This document shows, piece by piece, positions 14,154-14,206 of a stretch of 14,206 nt of DNA. The translations under genes were made by a program, and so were the position numbers. Each line of letters begins with the position of its first letter. Within the stretch, counting starts at the first letter, position 1. This DNA is from Methylococcaceae bacterium UBA4132. Lineage in GTDB: Bacteria > Pseudomonadota > Gammaproteobacteria > Methylococcales > Methylomonadaceae. Below the pieces are notes generated by a model. It searched no databases. It worked only from the letters and a program-made list of their open reading frames with translations, and was not told where the DNA came from. The stretch lies in contig DFWO01000038.1 of the NCBI GenBank assembly GCA_002380945.1, positions 1 to 14,206 on the forward strand. The letters are read 5' to 3'.

Positions 14154-14206
14154 AAACAAAAATATGCCATATTTAAATTTGACATTGTTAATTAAGAATA
14201 GTTAGC

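Noticed and set aside
13853..14185. Minus-strand 110-codon open frame at the right end
   Set aside because: It lies mostly antisense to the well-supported lyase gene, has no family resemblance or RBS, and continues into the intergenic inverted repeats.
1..14206. CRISPR array, insertion sequence, integrase or attachment site
   Set aside because: I saw no regularly spaced repeats, no transposase or recombinase reading frame and no direct repeats flanking the restriction-modification pair. The intron is the only clear mobile element.

Overview
The window looks like chromosomal DNA of a gammaproteobacterial methylotroph, most likely a type I methanotroph (order Methylococcales). The evidence is a set of C1-metabolism genes: two tandem MxaD-type periplasmic proteins followed by a secreted YVTN beta-propeller protein, a serine-cycle type malyl-CoA lyase, and a pabB gene coupled to a small amino-acid-kinase-family gene of the type linked to methanofuran biosynthesis. 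The taxonomic call is inferred from protein resemblance. No rRNA or MDH/pMMO structural gene is present.

Layout, left to right. (1) 207-3538: an ABC exporter-like protein (SbmA/BacA/YddA type) whose nucleotide-binding domain has lost nearly every catalytic motif, an 18-nt gap, a cytoplasmic GH5 exo-1,3-glucanase-like enzyme, and then a small NTF2/ketosteroid-isomerase-like protein. (2) 3543-5779: two hairpins, mxaD paralogue 1, a palindromic repeat, mxaD paralogue 2, and 4 nt later the beta-propeller gene. The three proteins have signal peptides and probably work in the periplasm around methanol dehydrogenase. (3) 5834-7935: a terminator, then an A+T-richer two-gene type II restriction-modification system resembling HindV (PD-(D/E)XK endonuclease and C5 methylase, 4-nt overlap). 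(4) 8007-9928: pabB and the amino acid kinase, also overlapping by 4 nt. (5) 9935-9969: a perfect 17-bp inverted repeat between convergent genes. (6) 9979-11922 (minus): htpG, with a clear heat-shock (sigma-32) promoter at 11957-11982.

(7) 12024-12807: the highlight. A tRNA-Lys(CUU) gene is split inside its anticodon by a 708-nt group I intron (12059-12766). The intron has a recognisable P1 with U-G at the splice site, P2, P5, P7, P8, P9 and a terminal omega-G. It encodes a small PD-(D/E)XK protein resembling the I-Ssp6803I class of homing endonuclease, and the 3' end of that reading frame runs through the P7/P3/P8 core of the ribozyme. A 12-nt exact copy of the 5' splice junction lies inside the intron, just upstream of the endonuclease gene. 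A strong intrinsic terminator (12817-12849) closes the tRNA unit. (8) 13113-14066: malyl-CoA lyase, with its own promoter (13022-13049) and a hairpin in its leader. The last 140 bases hold small inverted repeats and no gene.

Functionally, MxaD/beta-propeller (methanol oxidation), PabB plus kinase (C1-carrier cofactors) and malyl-CoA lyase (C1 assimilation) form a scattered C1 theme. The restriction-modification pair and the intron are accessory elements set among core genes.
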